Source of the DNA: Clostridium sp. UBA3947
GTDB taxonomy: Bacteria; Bacillota; Clostridia; Clostridiales; Clostridiaceae
NCBI GenBank assembly: GCA_002385545.1
Contig: DGDR01000189.1
Location: 1 to 13,885, forward strand
Length of the DNA: 13,885 nucleotides
Reading direction: 5' to 3'
The notes beneath the pieces were generated by a model. It worked only from the letters and a program-made list of their open reading frames with translations. It had not been told where the DNA came from and made no database searches. Positions within the stretch are counted from its first letter, which is position 1. The number at the start of each line of letters is the position of its first letter. The position numbers and the translations under genes are program-made. Shown piece after piece: positions 1 through 7,700 of the stretch.

Positions 1-587
1 GTATAAGAGACAGCCTCTAAAGGTGCCATAACAAGCTTCCAATTATAATTGATGTTATTTTTACTGGAGCAGCTACCCCAAAGAGTTTTCTGCTCTTTTA
101 TAAAGATTCTATTAACAGTGACCCCAATAAGTCTACTATATAAGTTAGTTCTTTCCTTAAGAATATTTTTGGCCATTTTCCTATACAGCTGTAGGATTAT
201 ATCCTTAGCCGCCTCTTTCCTAGCTTCTCCCTTCAAGTAGGCAGGTATAACAAGCCTAAATTCACCTTCCTCAAAGCCTGCCCCTATCCTGTTACTCCTT
301 TCCTCTTCTACTACCAAAGGATAGGACTTACCTAAATAATAGAGCCTTTCTCCCGTTTTAAACTCTAGATAGACCCTATTTGAAATACGGTTTTCTATCT
401 CTTCCAGACTTTTAGCAATCCACTGCTGCCTGTCTTGTAAAAATCTATGTATATATTCATTACTGCAATTATTAGGCGCTTTTATTACTATTTCCTTTTT
501 CTCATTTATTGATAGTTCTAAGGTTTTTCTCTTTGACTTAACAACATTATATTGGATAATTCTATCTTCTAATTGAAATATCTTCAA
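1..587 (-). CDS. YgjP/DUF45-family metal-dependent hydrolase, N-terminal part (runs off window)
   Basis: This reading frame is open from position 587 to the window edge (195 codons seen). The family is the YgjP-like/SprT-like zinc metallopeptidases, whose HExxH motif lies further on and is therefore outside the window. The visible diagnostic segment is the family's conserved K-T-L-W-G-S-C-S-S (residues 168-175) followed by N-N-I-N-Y-N-W-K-L-V-M-A-P (177-189), just ahead of the expected zinc motif. Residues 1-30 form the usual N-terminal strand region ending in KSKRKTLELSI. The start is TTG at 587: AGGGGG lies 8 bases upstream, an in-frame TAG stands only five codons before it, and no ATG lies between. 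The gene is divergent from the beta-propeller gene at 705, leaving a 117-base shared upstream region. The substrate is unknown. Family assignment rests on motif recognition. Confidence 0.85.
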   Translation of the reverse strand, partial: MKIFQLEDRIIQYNVVKSKRKTLELSINEKKEIVIKAPNNCSNEYIHRFLQDRQQWIAKSLEEIENRISNRVYLEFKTGERLYYLGKSYPLVVEEERSNRIGAGFEEGEFRLVIPAYLKGEARKEAAKDIILQLYRKMAKNILKERTNLYSRLIGVTVNRIFIKEQKTLWGSCSSKNNINYNWKLVMAPLEAVSY

Positions 588-704
588 AATTATTTCCCCC
601 TAAGGTAAAATCCTGTATAATTATGCTATAATGAATTAAATTCCTGTTTATGATTTAATGAACTTCAGCATATACTTCTAATATTATCTGGAGGATACCG
701 AAAG
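588..704. promoter_or_regulatory. Divergent intergenic region with two TATAAT boxes
   Basis: This stretch separates the leftward TTG-start gene from the rightward gene at 705. It contains TATAAT at 616-621 and again at 627-632 on the plus strand, but neither has a convincing -35 element at the right spacing. A ribosome binding site for the rightward gene (GGAGG, 690-694) lies 10 bases before its ATG. Which of the two boxes is used, if either, is not decidable here. Confidence 0.35.
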
Positions 705-1991
705 ATGTCAAGAAAAAAAACTATATCACTTATTGCTATATTAGTATTATTAGTTTCTATATCAATCCTAGTGTATTTTCAAAAATCAAAGAAAGCTAAT
801 AACCCCGCTAGTGCAGGCATTGATTTAAAGGGTAAAGCTCCTGCATCTGTAGACAAAAGCAAATCAGAAGACAAAAACAATGATTCAGATAATAAAACAA
901 AAACAGGAGTTAAGCCTAGTGAATCACAACCAACACTGATTAATATTGAAGTACCATCCTCTCAAAAATGGGGTAACACTCCAGGAAATATTCGTAATTT
1001 CGGCAACTTAGCCTTCCAGGATGGCTACTTGTATTTTTATGTACCAGGATTAATGCAAAACAACTTTCTACAACCCTCAATTTATATTCATCGCACTAAA
1101 GAGGATGGAATAACCGCTCTTACAAAGCTTAAGCTTGCCACGGAACCAGTTTTCCTTAATGTAGTTGGTGAATGGATATACTTTTGTAGTGGTGATAATG
1201 GAGAGTTATGTAGAATAAAGGTTAATGGTACAGAGTTAGAGATTATAGACAGCAAACCTACCATAAACTTAATTGTTTATGACAACGCGCTTTATTATAT
1301 ACAGTGGGGTAAACTATATAAAAGCAGTATTAGCAATTTGACAGAAAAAAAACTAATAGCTGAAAATGTCTATTACTTCGTTCTTTCTGATGATGGCAAT
1401 ACTATATTCTATTGTACTCTGTCTCGTGGATTTGATGGTGATATAAGCAACTTGTATTATAATAAAATCTACTCTGTAGATACTAACGGTGAAAATTTAA
1501 GACTAATATATAATAGCGGTCGTGAAATGAATATAGAAGAAATGATGATTTATAAAAATTATATTTACTTTAAACCACTAGAATTTGATGTCACACAAAT
1601 GACAATAAAAACGGATTTTTATATAGGTAGGATAGATTACACTAGTTCCAATCCCGTTGAAGAAAAGTATATAACTTTCTCGTCTCCCAACATTGTTTCG
1701 TCCCATGACATAAAAATGAACCTTTATGACAACTATCTTTACTACACCAATATTGACTATGATAGCTTTAAAACTACTATCTATAGACAAAATCTTGACG
1801 ATGGTTCAATAGAAAGCTTAGCTGTAGATAATCTTGCTTTCATAAATAGCGGCCTATATTGCTTCGGCCATAAGGTATATTTCATAGGTGAAAAAAGCTA
1901 TGATCGTATGAATTCTTTTTCCCAAAGCCTATACTGCTTGGATTTTCAAAATAAGAGTATACTGAGAAATGACGGTCCTAGCTTTGATTAA
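705..1991 (+). CDS. Membrane-anchored DUF5050-type beta-propeller protein
   Basis: This is a 428-residue protein of unknown function. Residues 6-25 form one hydrophobic anchor after an SRKK basic start, giving an N-in signal-anchor with the bulk outside the cell. Residues 27-78 are a charged, Lys/Asp/Ser-rich linker. From about residue 88 (N-T-P-G-N-I-R-N-F-G) the protein shows the repeated blades of the DUF5050 family (low-density-lipoprotein-receptor YWTD-like propeller): W-I-Y-F followed by G-E-L-C-R-I-K-V-N-G-T, then A-L-Y-Y with G-K-L-Y-K-S-S. Such proteins are common in clostridia, often with cell-wall repeats; none are present here. There is no lipobox cysteine, so it is not a lipoprotein. 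GGAGG 10 bases before the ATG supports the start. The gene is monocistronic and ends 52 bases before a strong hairpin terminator. Confidence 0.8.
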   Translation: MSRKKTISLIAILVLLVSISILVYFQKSKKANNPASAGIDLKGKAPASVDKSKSEDKNNDSDNKTKTGVKPSESQPTLINIEVPSSQKWGNTPGNIRNFGNLAFQDGYLYFYVPGLMQNNFLQPSIYIHRTKEDGITALTKLKLATEPVFLNVVGEWIYFCSGDNGELCRIKVNGTELEIIDSKPTINLIVYDNALYYIQWGKLYKSSISNLTEKKLIAENVYYFVLSDDGNTIFYCTLSRGFDGDISNLYYNKIYSVDTNGENLRLIYNSGREMNIEEMMIYKNYIYFKPLEFDVTQMTIKTDFYIGRIDYTSSNPVEEKYITFSSPNIVSSHDIKMNLYDNYLYYTNIDYDSFKTTIYRQNLDDGSIESLAVDNLAFINSGLYCFGHKVYFIGEKSYDRMNSFSQSLYCLDFQNKSILRNDGPSFD

Positions 1992-2038
1992 ATAGACTTT
2001 AAAACTTTTAAGAACTAGATTTAGATTTCCTACACAGC

Positions 2039-2090
2039 AAAAAGACTGTTGCACAACTAGCAAGTTCCTTCTTGTGCAACAGTCCTTATT
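2039..2090. terminator. Bidirectional rho-independent terminator
   Basis: A perfect 13-bp inverted repeat, GACTGTTGCACAA (2044-2056) and TTGTGCAACAGTC (2072-2084), is flanked by AAAAA on the left and CTTATTTT on the right. It sits between two convergent genes, ending the beta-propeller gene on the plus strand and the CcpA-like gene on the minus strand. Confidence 0.85.
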
Positions 2091-2111
2091 TTACCAAGAA
2101 AAGCTCATAAT

Positions 2112-3107
2112 TTATTTTGTAGAGTCTCTTTCAATAATCTCATAAGGAAGAATATAATTCTTCTCTTCTAATTCCTTATTGTTTATGATTTTTATTAACA
2201 TTCTCATACCTACAGAACCCATGTCATACATAGGTACTGCTACTGTTGTTAGCTTTGGATAGAATATAGATGCAGAATATATGTTATCAAAGCCAATTAC
2301 ATCCACATCCTCTGGAACCTTTATATTCTTTTCCCTTAATGCATTTATTGCTCCCATAGCAATTTCATCTGAAGCACAGAAAAGAGCATCAAATGTTCCC
2401 TTCTCTAGGATTTTATTTACTCCTTCATAGCCTTCACGGGCCTTTAATTCTCCAAAGTAAACTAGATTTTCATCCACTTCTAAGCCCATTTCCTTTAAAG
2501 CATCCTCGTATCCAAGATATCTAATAGCCGCTGCATTAACCTCGTCCTTATGTACCCCAATATAAGCTATCTTCTTATTGCCCTTAGCAAGTAGACTCAT
2601 TGTTGCATCATAGGCAGCTTCTCTGTTATCAATGGATACGCTAGGGAAAGTCTTTTCCTTATCAGATGTAACTACTAATACGGTTTTTAAATCAAGTTCT
2701 TTAATAAGCTCAAGAATTTCCATTTCCAGAGAACTACTCATGTATAGAACTCCATCCACCATTTTTTCCTTAAGCACTCTTAAGTATTCCTTTTCCTTTT
2801 CCAAGTCAGAGTCAGAGTTACAAAGAATTATATTGTAATCATATATATTAGCTACGTCCTCGGTACCTCTTACTACTTCAGGATAAAACTGGCTGGATAT
2901 GTCTGGTATCAATATACCAATGGTTCTAGTTTTTTGAGTCTTCAAGCTTCTTGCCACAATATTAGGTCTATAGCCTAATTTTTCGATAGCATCCTTTACC
3001 TTCTTTTTGGTATCTTCATTAACTACGTCGACATCATTTAGCACCCTGGAAACTGTTGCTATGGAAACCCCTGCTTCTCTCGCAACATCTTTAATTGAAA
3101 CTGACAT
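2112..3107 (-). CDS. ccpA: LacI-family transcriptional regulator, CcpA-like
   Basis: This 331-residue protein is a LacI/GalR repressor of full family length. Residues 4-24 are the helix-turn-helix (I-K-D-V-A-R-E-A-G-V-S-I-A-T-V-S-R-V-L-N), followed by the R-P-N-I-V-A-R-S-L-K hinge (47-56) and a periplasmic-binding-protein-like core starting T-I-G-I-L-I-P-D-I (62-70). The N-terminal block closely matches my recollection of clostridial CcpA, the catabolite control protein that binds cre sites together with HPr-Ser-P. The core also fits, but LacI paralogues are numerous, so the symbol is tentative. The gene stands alone with no sugar-use genes beside it, which favours a global rather than a local regulator. 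AGGGAG lies 7 bases before the ATG, and a promoter is recognisable at 3180-3208. I see no classical cre site in its own upstream region. Confidence 0.8.
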   Translation of the reverse strand: MSVSIKDVAREAGVSIATVSRVLNDVDVVNEDTKKKVKDAIEKLGYRPNIVARSLKTQKTRTIGILIPDISSQFYPEVVRGTEDVANIYDYNIILCNSDSDLEKEKEYLRVLKEKMVDGVLYMSSSLEMEILELIKELDLKTVLVVTSDKEKTFPSVSIDNREAAYDATMSLLAKGNKKIAYIGVHKDEVNAAAIRYLGYEDALKEMGLEVDENLVYFGELKAREGYEGVNKILEKGTFDALFCASDEIAMGAINALREKNIKVPEDVDVIGFDNIYSASIFYPKLTTVAVPMYDMGSVGMRMLIKIINNKELEEKNYILPYEIIERDSTK

Positions 3108-3179
3108 TTTACCACTCCCTATTGGTATAATATTTCCCCAACCCTTCTATTCTGAAGCTTAAAGGGACAGTATAATTAT

Positions 3180-3208
3180 ATTATACTTATAAAATGAAAG
3201 CTTTACAA
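3180..3208 (-). promoter_or_regulatory. Promoter of the CcpA-like gene with overlapping palindrome
   Basis: On the minus strand TTGTAA (complement of 3203-3208), a 17-base spacer and TATAAT (complement of 3180-3185) form a good housekeeping promoter. A 19-bp palindrome, AGTATAATTATATTATACT (3169-3187; 8-bp arms, 3-base centre), covers the -10 box and extends past it, as an operator would. The AT-rich composition raises the chance of coincidence. Confidence 0.6.
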
Positions 3209-3259
3209 GAATCTCTTACATTTTTATGAAAATTCCATGAAACAAATACTTATTATTAA

Positions 3260-3520
3260 TTACTTTCCCTTAGCATATACCTCTGCTACAGAATTGAAGC
3301 CTAACTCATTTAAGCATCTTATTATTAATTCTTTCAGCCTACAGCTTTCTATTTCATTAACAGCTAATTTTTTAATTTCACTCTTAATCATACGGGATAT
3401 ATTTTCCGAATCCGATTCATTTATTGATTTTTTTGCATCGTCTGAAGCTCTTTCGATAGATAGCATAATCTTCTCTATTCGGAAATCTTGAAGCCTACCA
3501 TCTCTCTTTCTAACCTTCAT
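3260..3520 (-). CDS. Stand-alone ATP-cone domain protein
   Basis: This 86-residue protein consists of essentially one ATP-cone domain: K-V-R-K-R-D-G-R near the N-terminus (2-9), then F-R-I-E-K-I-M-L-S-I-E-R-A (13-25), and a C-terminal L-N-E-L-G-F-N-S-V-A-E-V-Y-A (70-83), the usual 'Y/A-xx-Y' end of the fold. ATP-cones bind ATP or dATP and normally sit at the N-terminus of ribonucleotide reductases or at the C-terminus of NrdR. Here no zinc ribbon or catalytic domain is attached and no nrd gene lies nearby. AAAGGGAGG 8 bases before the ATG supports the start. The product is cytoplasmic; its partner is unknown. I see no terminator between it and the regulator gene downstream, so some read-through is possible. 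The plus-strand frame over the same region is a shadow. Confidence 0.75.
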   Translation of the reverse strand: MKVRKRDGRLQDFRIEKIMLSIERASDDAKKSINESDSENISRMIKSEIKKLAVNEIESCRLKELIIRCLNELGFNSVAEVYAKGK

Positions 3521-3611
3521 GTCTTATACCTCCCTTTTATTCGATAAGTTCTTATATTCATTTTACAGCATTCTATGTCCTTTTAAAAGGTATTTTTCAA
3601 CTTATTCTAAG

Positions 3612-3652
3612 AAAAAACAGCTATCAGATTGCAAAACCCGCCATCTGACAGC
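3612..3652 (-). terminator. Rho-independent terminator after the putative coat gene
   Basis: On the minus strand GCTGTCAGAT (complement of 3643-3652) pairs with ATCTGATAGC (complement of 3620-3629), one G-U included, and is followed by TGTTTTTT. It lies 40 bases past the stop of the leftward gene that ends at 3692. Confidence 0.85.
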
Positions 3653-3691
3653 CGTCCCTCAAGCTCTAGCTTCTATCATCTAACTTCTAAA

Positions 3692-4180
3692 TCACAGATA
3701 AGTAGTTACAAATTTTATGGAATATAAATCGCATATGAGTATGTCATCGCTATCTGATTCTTGTATCACTACATAGTCTATTCCTACATTTAGTAATTTG
3801 CCTCTTCTATCAGTTAGCATACTTTCTCCTATCAAAAACTCAATTCTTACTGTTCTTCCTATTTGAGTTACTAGATACCCCTGTGTCCATTGGTAATCCT
3901 CTGCTGTTGGTTGCAACAACCCTAAACCTGGAGCAACCTGTTGCGTACCTTGTTGTATGCCTGGCGCTGTTGGTTGTCCTGGCCCTACAGTAACGGTAGG
4001 CTCTTGTGTGCCTGGGCTTGGAGTTACGGTAAAGCTAGGTGTTACCGGTTGTGTTGTCCCCCAAAATACTGGTGCTGGAGATCCAGCGGAATAACCTAAA
4101 ATTCCTGGAGATGACGCTCCTGCTGTAGTTCCCGGCACAAACTCTCTCATATCCTCCATAGATAAATTTTCTTCGCTCAT
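3692..4180 (-). CDS. Putative spore coat protein, GerQ-like C-terminal domain with Pro/Gly/Thr-rich N-terminus
   Basis: This 162-residue protein has two parts. Residues 15-92 are low-complexity, rich in Pro, Gly, Thr and Gln (PGTQEPTVTVGPGQPTAPG and similar), with no membrane segment or signal. Residues 96-162 form a compact beta-rich domain: Y-Q-W-T-Q-G-Y-L, then G-R-T-V-R-I-E-F-L-I-G, a D-R-R-G-K-L turn, and D-L-Y-S-I-K-F-V-T at the end. The small beta-barrel layout reminds me of the C-terminus of GerQ-type coat proteins, but the match is by pattern only. A longer frame begins at 4213; I chose ATG 4180 because AGGAGG sits 5 bases before it. A sigma-K-like promoter lies about 60 bases upstream, and Gln/Lys content would suit coat cross-linking. 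The gene is monocistronic with its own terminator. Confidence 0.65.
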   Translation of the reverse strand: MSEENLSMEDMREFVPGTTAGASSPGILGYSAGSPAPVFWGTTQPVTPSFTVTPSPGTQEPTVTVGPGQPTAPGIQQGTQQVAPGLGLLQPTAEDYQWTQGYLVTQIGRTVRIEFLIGESMLTDRRGKLLNVGIDYVVIQESDSDDILICDLYSIKFVTTYL

Positions 4181-4240
4181 AGAATCCTCCTGAAAATTGC
4201 TTATCAGAAACACAGATATGTTTTAATATCCTTACTAGAT

Positions 4241-4268
4241 TATTATATGTTATAGCACTGATATGGTT
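4241..4268 (-). promoter_or_regulatory. Candidate sigma-K (mother-cell sporulation) promoter
   Basis: On the minus strand AACC (complement of 4265-4268), exactly 15 bases, then CATATAATA (complement of 4241-4249) fits the sigma-K pattern mACm-N14-16-CATANNNTA. It lies 60-90 bases before the ATG of the putative coat gene. The region is AT-rich, so this is supportive rather than conclusive. Confidence 0.45.
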
Positions 4269-4305
4269 ACAAATTTAAGTATTAGTTTCCACGAATGTGC
4301 TATTA

Positions 4306-4542
4306 TTAATCCTTTAGGGCAGTCACAATCACATAAATAATTAATCCAAATAGTAGAAGTATAGATAGTAATCGGAGAGTTCTACCTAAGAAAAGTAACA
4401 ATAGCCAACCTACAAAGCAGCAGAGAATCCACACTGTTAGATTGCCTAAACATCCAAGCTTATCTAACTTGCTTCCAAGTCTAAATAAAAGGTAAATTAT
4501 AGTACCCACTAAGGCTGAAATAAAAAGCACTAACAAACCCAT
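4306..4542 (-). CDS. Small three-helix membrane protein, unknown function
   Basis: I do not recognise this 78-residue protein. It is almost entirely hydrophobic, with three likely membrane helices at about 2-20, 33-52 and 56-75. Short polar turns separate them (R-L-G-S-K-L-D-K-L-G and G-R-T-L-R), and the tail is L-K-D. Three cysteines cluster at 31, 41 and 42. The ribosome binding site is modest (GAAGTGA, about 4 bases before the ATG). A long inverted repeat (4560-4604) lies immediately upstream in what should be the leader or promoter. It sits between ileS and the putative coat gene on the same strand, but the ileS terminator intervenes, so it is probably its own unit. Confidence 0.6.
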   Translation of the reverse strand: MGLLVLFISALVGTIIYLLFRLGSKLDKLGCLGNLTVWILCCFVGWLLLLFLGRTLRLLSILLLFGLIIYVIVTALKD

Positions 4543-4559
4543 AAAATCACTTCTTACAA

Positions 4560-4604
4560 CACTACCTTTTCATTGCTACTATATTATTATGTAAAAAGGT
4601 AGTG
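4560..4604. repeat. 11-bp inverted repeat upstream of the small membrane gene
   Basis: CACTACCTTTT (4560-4570) and AAAAGGTAGTG (4594-4604) are perfect inverted copies separated by 23 AT-rich bases. There is no U-tract in the leftward direction, so it does not look like a terminator for that strand. The repeat ends about 17 bases before the start codon at 4542, so it could be an operator or a leader hairpin. Confidence 0.55.
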
Positions 4605-4660
4605 AGATAGAAGTTTTTGATTAGAAGTTAGATATTTAAGGTTAGTATTGTTGGATAAAT

Positions 4661-4708
4661 AAAAAAGCTGTTGCAGAACCAACAGCTTTGTCAGTTATGC
4701 AACAGCTT
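4661..4708 (-). terminator. Rho-independent terminator of ileS, with alternative hairpin
   Basis: On the minus strand AAGCTGTTGCA (complement of 4698-4708) pairs perfectly with TGCAACAGCTT (complement of 4665-4675), followed by TTTT. The loop carries a second AAGCTGTT (complement of 4681-4688) that can pair with the same 3' arm as a shorter hairpin. It begins 6 bases past the ileS stop. Confidence 0.9.
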
Positions 4709-4713
4709 CTTTA

Positions 4714-7700
4714 TTATTTTACTACTTCAACAGCCATATTTAGCTTTTCACCGTTTATATTACATTCTGTGTAAGCTTTTTCAGTATTGAATATGATATC
4801 TACAGTTAAGGTTTCCTTCTTAATAGTGTCTTGGAACTTCTTAACTATAGCTTCTAGCATTTCATTGCCAGCTACATAGAGATTTATTCTATCTGCAACT
4901 TGGAAGCCGCTTTCCTTTCTCATGTTTTGAATCTTGCTGATGATTTCTCTTAAATGTCCTTCCTCTCTTAATTCATCAGTAACATGAGTATCTAGAACTA
5001 CACCGATAGTTCCTTCACCAGCAAAGGCAAAACCTTCTAAGCCCTTCATTGTAACTAGAAGATTCTCTTGGTTAAGCTCTATCTCTGTACCTTCTACATT
5101 GATAACTACACTATTTCCGCTTTGTACAGTTTGAGCAAGCTCCATTTGATTTCTAGCTGCAATTTCTTTTCTTATACCTGGTATTAGCTTACCATAGGCC
5201 TTACCTAACACAGGAAGATTTGGCTTGATTTCAAAGTTAACATACTTTGAAAGGTCCGCACCAAATTTCACGCTCTTTATATTTAATTCATCCTTTATTA
5301 TATCACCATAGTACTCTGGAAGTGCATCGGTGCTTACAAGCATTTCAGACAATGGCTGTCTGTTCTTGATGTTAGCAGCATTTCTTGCACTTCTTCCTAG
5401 CTTAACTATGCTGTAAGCTAAGTCCATAGCAGCTTCTAAATCCTTATCTACTGCCTCAGCATCATATTCTGGCCAGTAGCAAAGATGTACGCTTTCTGGA
5501 GCATTAGGATTCAAGTTAACTACTAAATTCTGATAGATTTCTTCTGTCATAAATGGTATGAATGGAGCTGCTACCTGACATAAAGTTACAAGAACCTTAT
5601 AGAGGGTTACATAAGCATCAATCTTATCATCTGTTAACTCTTCGCTCCAATATCTTGCTCTATTTCTTCTTACATACCAGTTAGATAATTCATCTGTAAA
5701 GGATTCTATAGCTAAAGCTGCTTGAGTAATCTTGTAACTGCTTAAATCTTCGTCTACTGTCTTAATTAAGGTATTAAGCTTAGACATTATCCACTTATCC
5801 ATAACATTGCCGGACTTGAAGTCTGCATACTTAGTTGGATCAAAATTATCTAGGCTAGCATATAGCACATAGAAGGAATAAACATTCCATAGAGTGCTTA
5901 AGAACTTTCTTTGAGCCTCTGCCACATCGTCCTCTGAGAATCTTGTAGGAAGCCATGGAGCACTAGCAGTGAAGAAGTGCCATCTTGTAGCATCTGCTCC
6001 TTGATGATCCATAACCTCAAAGGGGTCTACAACATTACCCTTATGCTTTGACATCTTCAAGCCATGCTTATCTAATACGTGACCTAATACTACGCAATTT
6101 TCAAATGGATTGGTATCGAATATTGCCGTGGAAATAGCCATCAAGGTGTAGAACCAACCTCTTGTCTGGTCCACAGCTTCAGATATAAACTGTGCAGGGA
6201 AGTTAGCTTCAAAAAGTTCCTTATTTTCAAAGGGGTAATGGAACTGTGCAAAAGGCATGGATCCAGAATCGAACCAGCAATCAATAACCTCTGCAGTTCT
6301 AGTCATTTCTCCGCCGCACTTTTCACATCTTAACTTCACAGCATCTATATAAGGCTTATGAAGCTCTATATCCTCTGGTGTATTTATTCCCTTCGCCTTT
6401 AACTCCTCTATGCTACCGATACATTCTCTGTGTCCACAGCTACATTCCCAAATTGGTAGTGGAGTTCCCCAGTATCTATCTCTAGAAATACCCCAGTCAA
6501 TAACATTTTCAAGGAACTTACCAAATCTACCGGTTCTTATATTGTCAGGATACCAGTTAACCTTGTTGTTGTTTTCAAGGAGCTTATCTCTTAAGGCAGT
6601 CATCTTTACAAACCAGCTATCCTTTGGATAGTAAAGCAATGGAGTATCACATCTCCAGCAATGTGGATAGGAGTGGGTGAACTTTTCTGATTTATAAAGC
6701 ATATTATGCTCAGCCATGTATTCTAAAATCTTTGGATCTGCCTTCTTAACAAAGAGTCCTGCCCAAGGCTCAACACAGTCAACAAACTTACCTTCAGCAT
6801 CTACAAGGTTTATAAGAGGCAATCCATTTTTCTTACCTACGATATTATCATCTTCACCATAGGCTGGTGCAATATGAACAACACCAGTACCGTCTGTCAA
6901 AGTAACAAAGTCACCATGAATTACATAGAAGGCCTTTTCCTCTGGCTTATAGAATGGGAATAGCTGCTCATATTCCATTCCAAGCAATTCTTCTCCTTTG
7001 AATTCTCTAACTATTTCATATTCATGGTTTAGAACAGATAAAAGCTCCTTAGCTAGTATAAAGTATTCATCATGTACCTTTACTTCAGCATAGTCATACT
7101 TTCTATTTACAGCAAGAGCAACGTTAGAAGGTAATGTCCAAGGAGTTGTTGTCCAAGCAAGTATATACTTGTTTTCTTCTCCCTTTACCTTAAATTTAAC
7201 GAAGGCTGTAGCCTCCTTGACATCCTTATAACCTTGTGCTACTTCATGGGAAGAAAGCCCAGTTCCGCATCTAGGGCAATATGGTACTATCTTATGGCCC
7301 TTATATAAAAGCCCCTTTTCCCACATTTGCTTTAAAGCCCACCACTCTGATTCAATGTAGTCATTATGGTAGGTTACATATGGATTATCCATGTCTACCC
7401 AGAAGCCTACTTGGTTAGACATCTCCTTCCACATGTTTGCGTAAGTAAATACGCTTTCCTTACACTGATTTATGAAGGATTCTACTCCGTATTCTTCAAT
7501 TTGAGCCTTACCAGAGATACCTAGCTTCTTTTCAATTTCAAGCTCTACAGGAAGTCCGTGGGTATCCCAACCTGCTTTTCTAAGTACCTTATACCCCTTC
7601 ATTACCTTATATCTGGGGATTATATCCTTGATAACTCTGGTTATAATATGACCAACATGGGGCTTACCATTAGCAGTAGGAGGACCATCATAGAAGGTAA

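Noticed and set aside
49..240. 63-residue plus-strand frame as a gene
   Set aside because: It lies wholly inside the minus-strand YgjP-family gene, has no ribosome binding site, and has a composition typical of a shadow frame.
3237..3491. 84-residue plus-strand frame opposite the ATP-cone gene
   Set aside because: No ribosome binding site and no recognisable domain; the minus-strand frame has a strong start signal and a clear domain.
4181..4213. Eleven-residue N-terminal extension of the putative coat protein
   Set aside because: The upstream ATG at 4213 has no ribosome binding site, whereas AGGAGG stands 5 bases before ATG 4180.
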